Source: Ileibacterium sp. (GTDB lineage: Bacteria; Bacillota_I; Bacilli_A; Erysipelotrichales; Erysipelotrichaceae). Taken from it: DNA of 5,591 bases. Position 1 is the first letter of the stretch. Each line of letters starts with the position of its first letter. The stretch lies in assembly GCA_021443945.1 (NCBI GenBank), contig JABUSF010000001.1:71010-76600 (forward strand). The letters run 5' to 3'. A program made the position numbers and the translations under genes. Positions 4,672-5,591 of this stretch are shown piece by piece. The notes under the pieces were generated by a model. It was not told the origin of the DNA, did no database searches, and saw only the letters and a list, made by a program, of their open reading frames with translations.

Positions 4672-5591
4672 ATGGAATATGCAAAACTGGGAAACACAAA
4701 TTTAGCGGTCAGCCGAATCTGCATGGGGTGCATGGGATTTGGCAATGCCCAAACGGGTCAGCACACCTGGACGGTAGATGAAGGGACCACCAGAGCCATT
4801 GTGAAAAGAGGGCTGGAGCTGGGCATAAACTTCTTTGATACGGCCATTGCCTATCAGGCGGGAACCAGTGAAATGTATTTGGGCCGGGCCATCCGGGATT
4901 TTGCCAACCGGGAAGATGTGGTCATTGCCACCAAATTTCTCCCCCGCTCTCAGGAAGAAATTGCCCAGGGCATTTCCGGTCAGGAGCACGTACGAAAAAG
5001 TCTGGAAACCAGTCTGGAACATCTGGGTATGGAGTACATCGATTTGTACATCTATCACATGTGGGACTGGAACACCCCGGTGGAAGATTATCTGGAAGAA
5101 CTGGCCAAAGCGGTGGAGGAAGGAAAAGTGCGCCACATCGGCATTGCCAACTGCTTTGCCTGGCAGCTGGCTCAGGCCAATGCTGTTGCCAGAGAACACG
5201 GATGGCCGGAATTTGTCTCCGTTCAAAACCACTACAATCTGATCATGCGGCAGGAAGAGGTGGAAATGAATGTGTACGCCAATGAATGCAACATTGCCCT
5301 GACTCCCTACAGCGCTCTGGCAGCCGGACGTCTTTCCAGACGTCCCGGCCAAACCTCCAAACGTCTGGAAGAGGATGCCTATGCCCGAATGAAATATGAG
5401 GCCATGGCCGATGCGGATGCCAAAGTCATTGAGCAGGTCCAGAAAATCGCCGATGCGAGAGGGGTTTCCATGACGGAAGTGTCTCTGGCCTGGCTTCTGA
5501 CCAAAACCACCGCCCCGATTGTGGGAGCCACAAAGCTTTCCCATGTGGAAGGCGCCGTCAAAGCGGTGGACCTGAAGCTGACTTGTCAGGA
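4672..5591 (+). CDS. Aldo/keto reductase (partial at right edge)
   Basis: The frame is open from the ATG at 4672 to the end of the window, 306 codons, near the usual 310-330 of this group, so only a short C-terminus is missing. It is a cytosolic NAD(P)H-dependent oxidoreductase of the (beta/alpha)8-barrel aldo/keto reductase superfamily, reducing aldehydes or ketones. The catalytic tetrad is complete: Asp56 and Tyr61 (FFDTAIAY), Lys88 (IATKF) and His129 (LYIYH). Also typical are the N-terminal LGNTNLAVSRICMGCMGFG, GKVRHIGIAN (151-160), VQNHYNL in mid-barrel, and the cofactor-phosphate region PIVGATKLSHVEGAV (from about 282). It resembles the YajO/YhdN-like open-chain type. AGGGAG (4658-4663), overlapping the end of the flavodoxin gene, sits 8 nt before the start, and only 5 bp separate the two genes. 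It is thus the third gene of the marR operon. The substrate cannot be told from sequence. Confidence 0.95.
   Translation, partial: MEYAKLGNTNLAVSRICMGCMGFGNAQTGQHTWTVDEGTTRAIVKRGLELGINFFDTAIAYQAGTSEMYLGRAIRDFANREDVVIATKFLPRSQEEIAQGISGQEHVRKSLETSLEHLGMEYIDLYIYHMWDWNTPVEDYLEELAKAVEEGKVRHIGIANCFAWQLAQANAVAREHGWPEFVSVQNHYNLIMRQEEVEMNVYANECNIALTPYSALAAGRLSRRPGQTSKRLEEDAYARMKYEAMADADAKVIEQVQKIADARGVSMTEVSLAWLLTKTTAPIVGATKLSHVEGAVKAVDLKLTCQ

Noticed and set aside
4702..5544. Long minus-strand open frame of 280 codons
   Set aside because: It is the antisense shadow of the aldo/keto reductase, whose catalytic tetrad is intact on the plus strand. Its translation is rich in Phe, Gly and His with no family pattern.

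Overview
The window looks like chromosomal DNA from a member of the Bacillota (Firmicutes). The pointers are strong GGAGG-type ribosome binding sites, short intergenic gaps, roughly balanced GC content, a Gram-positive-style copper P-type ATPase, and a probable lipoteichoic-acid-synthase-like membrane protein at the left edge. A more precise taxon cannot be read from the sequence.

Layout. (1) Bases 1-302, minus strand: the first 100 codons of a membrane protein that runs off the left edge. (2) Bases 303-566: a divergent intergenic region with an extended -10 promoter for the minus-strand gene, a short GC-rich hairpin, a G-tract element resembling a CsoR copper operator, and a 10-bp inverted repeat just before the next ribosome binding site. 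(3) Bases 567-3623, plus strand: a 1018-residue Cu(+)-exporting P1B-type ATPase (CopA). It has one heavy-metal-binding (HMA) domain at the N-terminus and three in tandem after the last membrane helix. The last HMA domain is CopZ-like and has its own Shine-Dalgarno sequence and in-frame ATG (3415-3428), so the gene may yield both the pump and a free copper chaperone. (4) Bases 3624-3741: a rho-independent terminator, then a near-consensus promoter carrying two copies of a 16-bp palindrome, one in the spacer and one just after the -10. (5) Bases 3742-5591: a tightly packed operon of a MarR-family repressor, a flavodoxin-like protein (8-bp overlap) and an aldo/keto reductase (5-bp gap) that is cut by the right edge.

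How they work together. The copper part is a self-contained export module, with ATPase, metal-binding domains and possible chaperone in one reading frame. Neither a copper regulator gene nor a separate copZ is in the window. The downstream operon reads as an autoregulated redox or electrophile-response cassette. MarR probably binds the two palindromes and represses itself, the flavodoxin and the reductase. The terminator and new promoter suggest the two modules are transcribed separately. The most interesting items are the nested copZ-like start and the operator/promoter architecture in front of marR.
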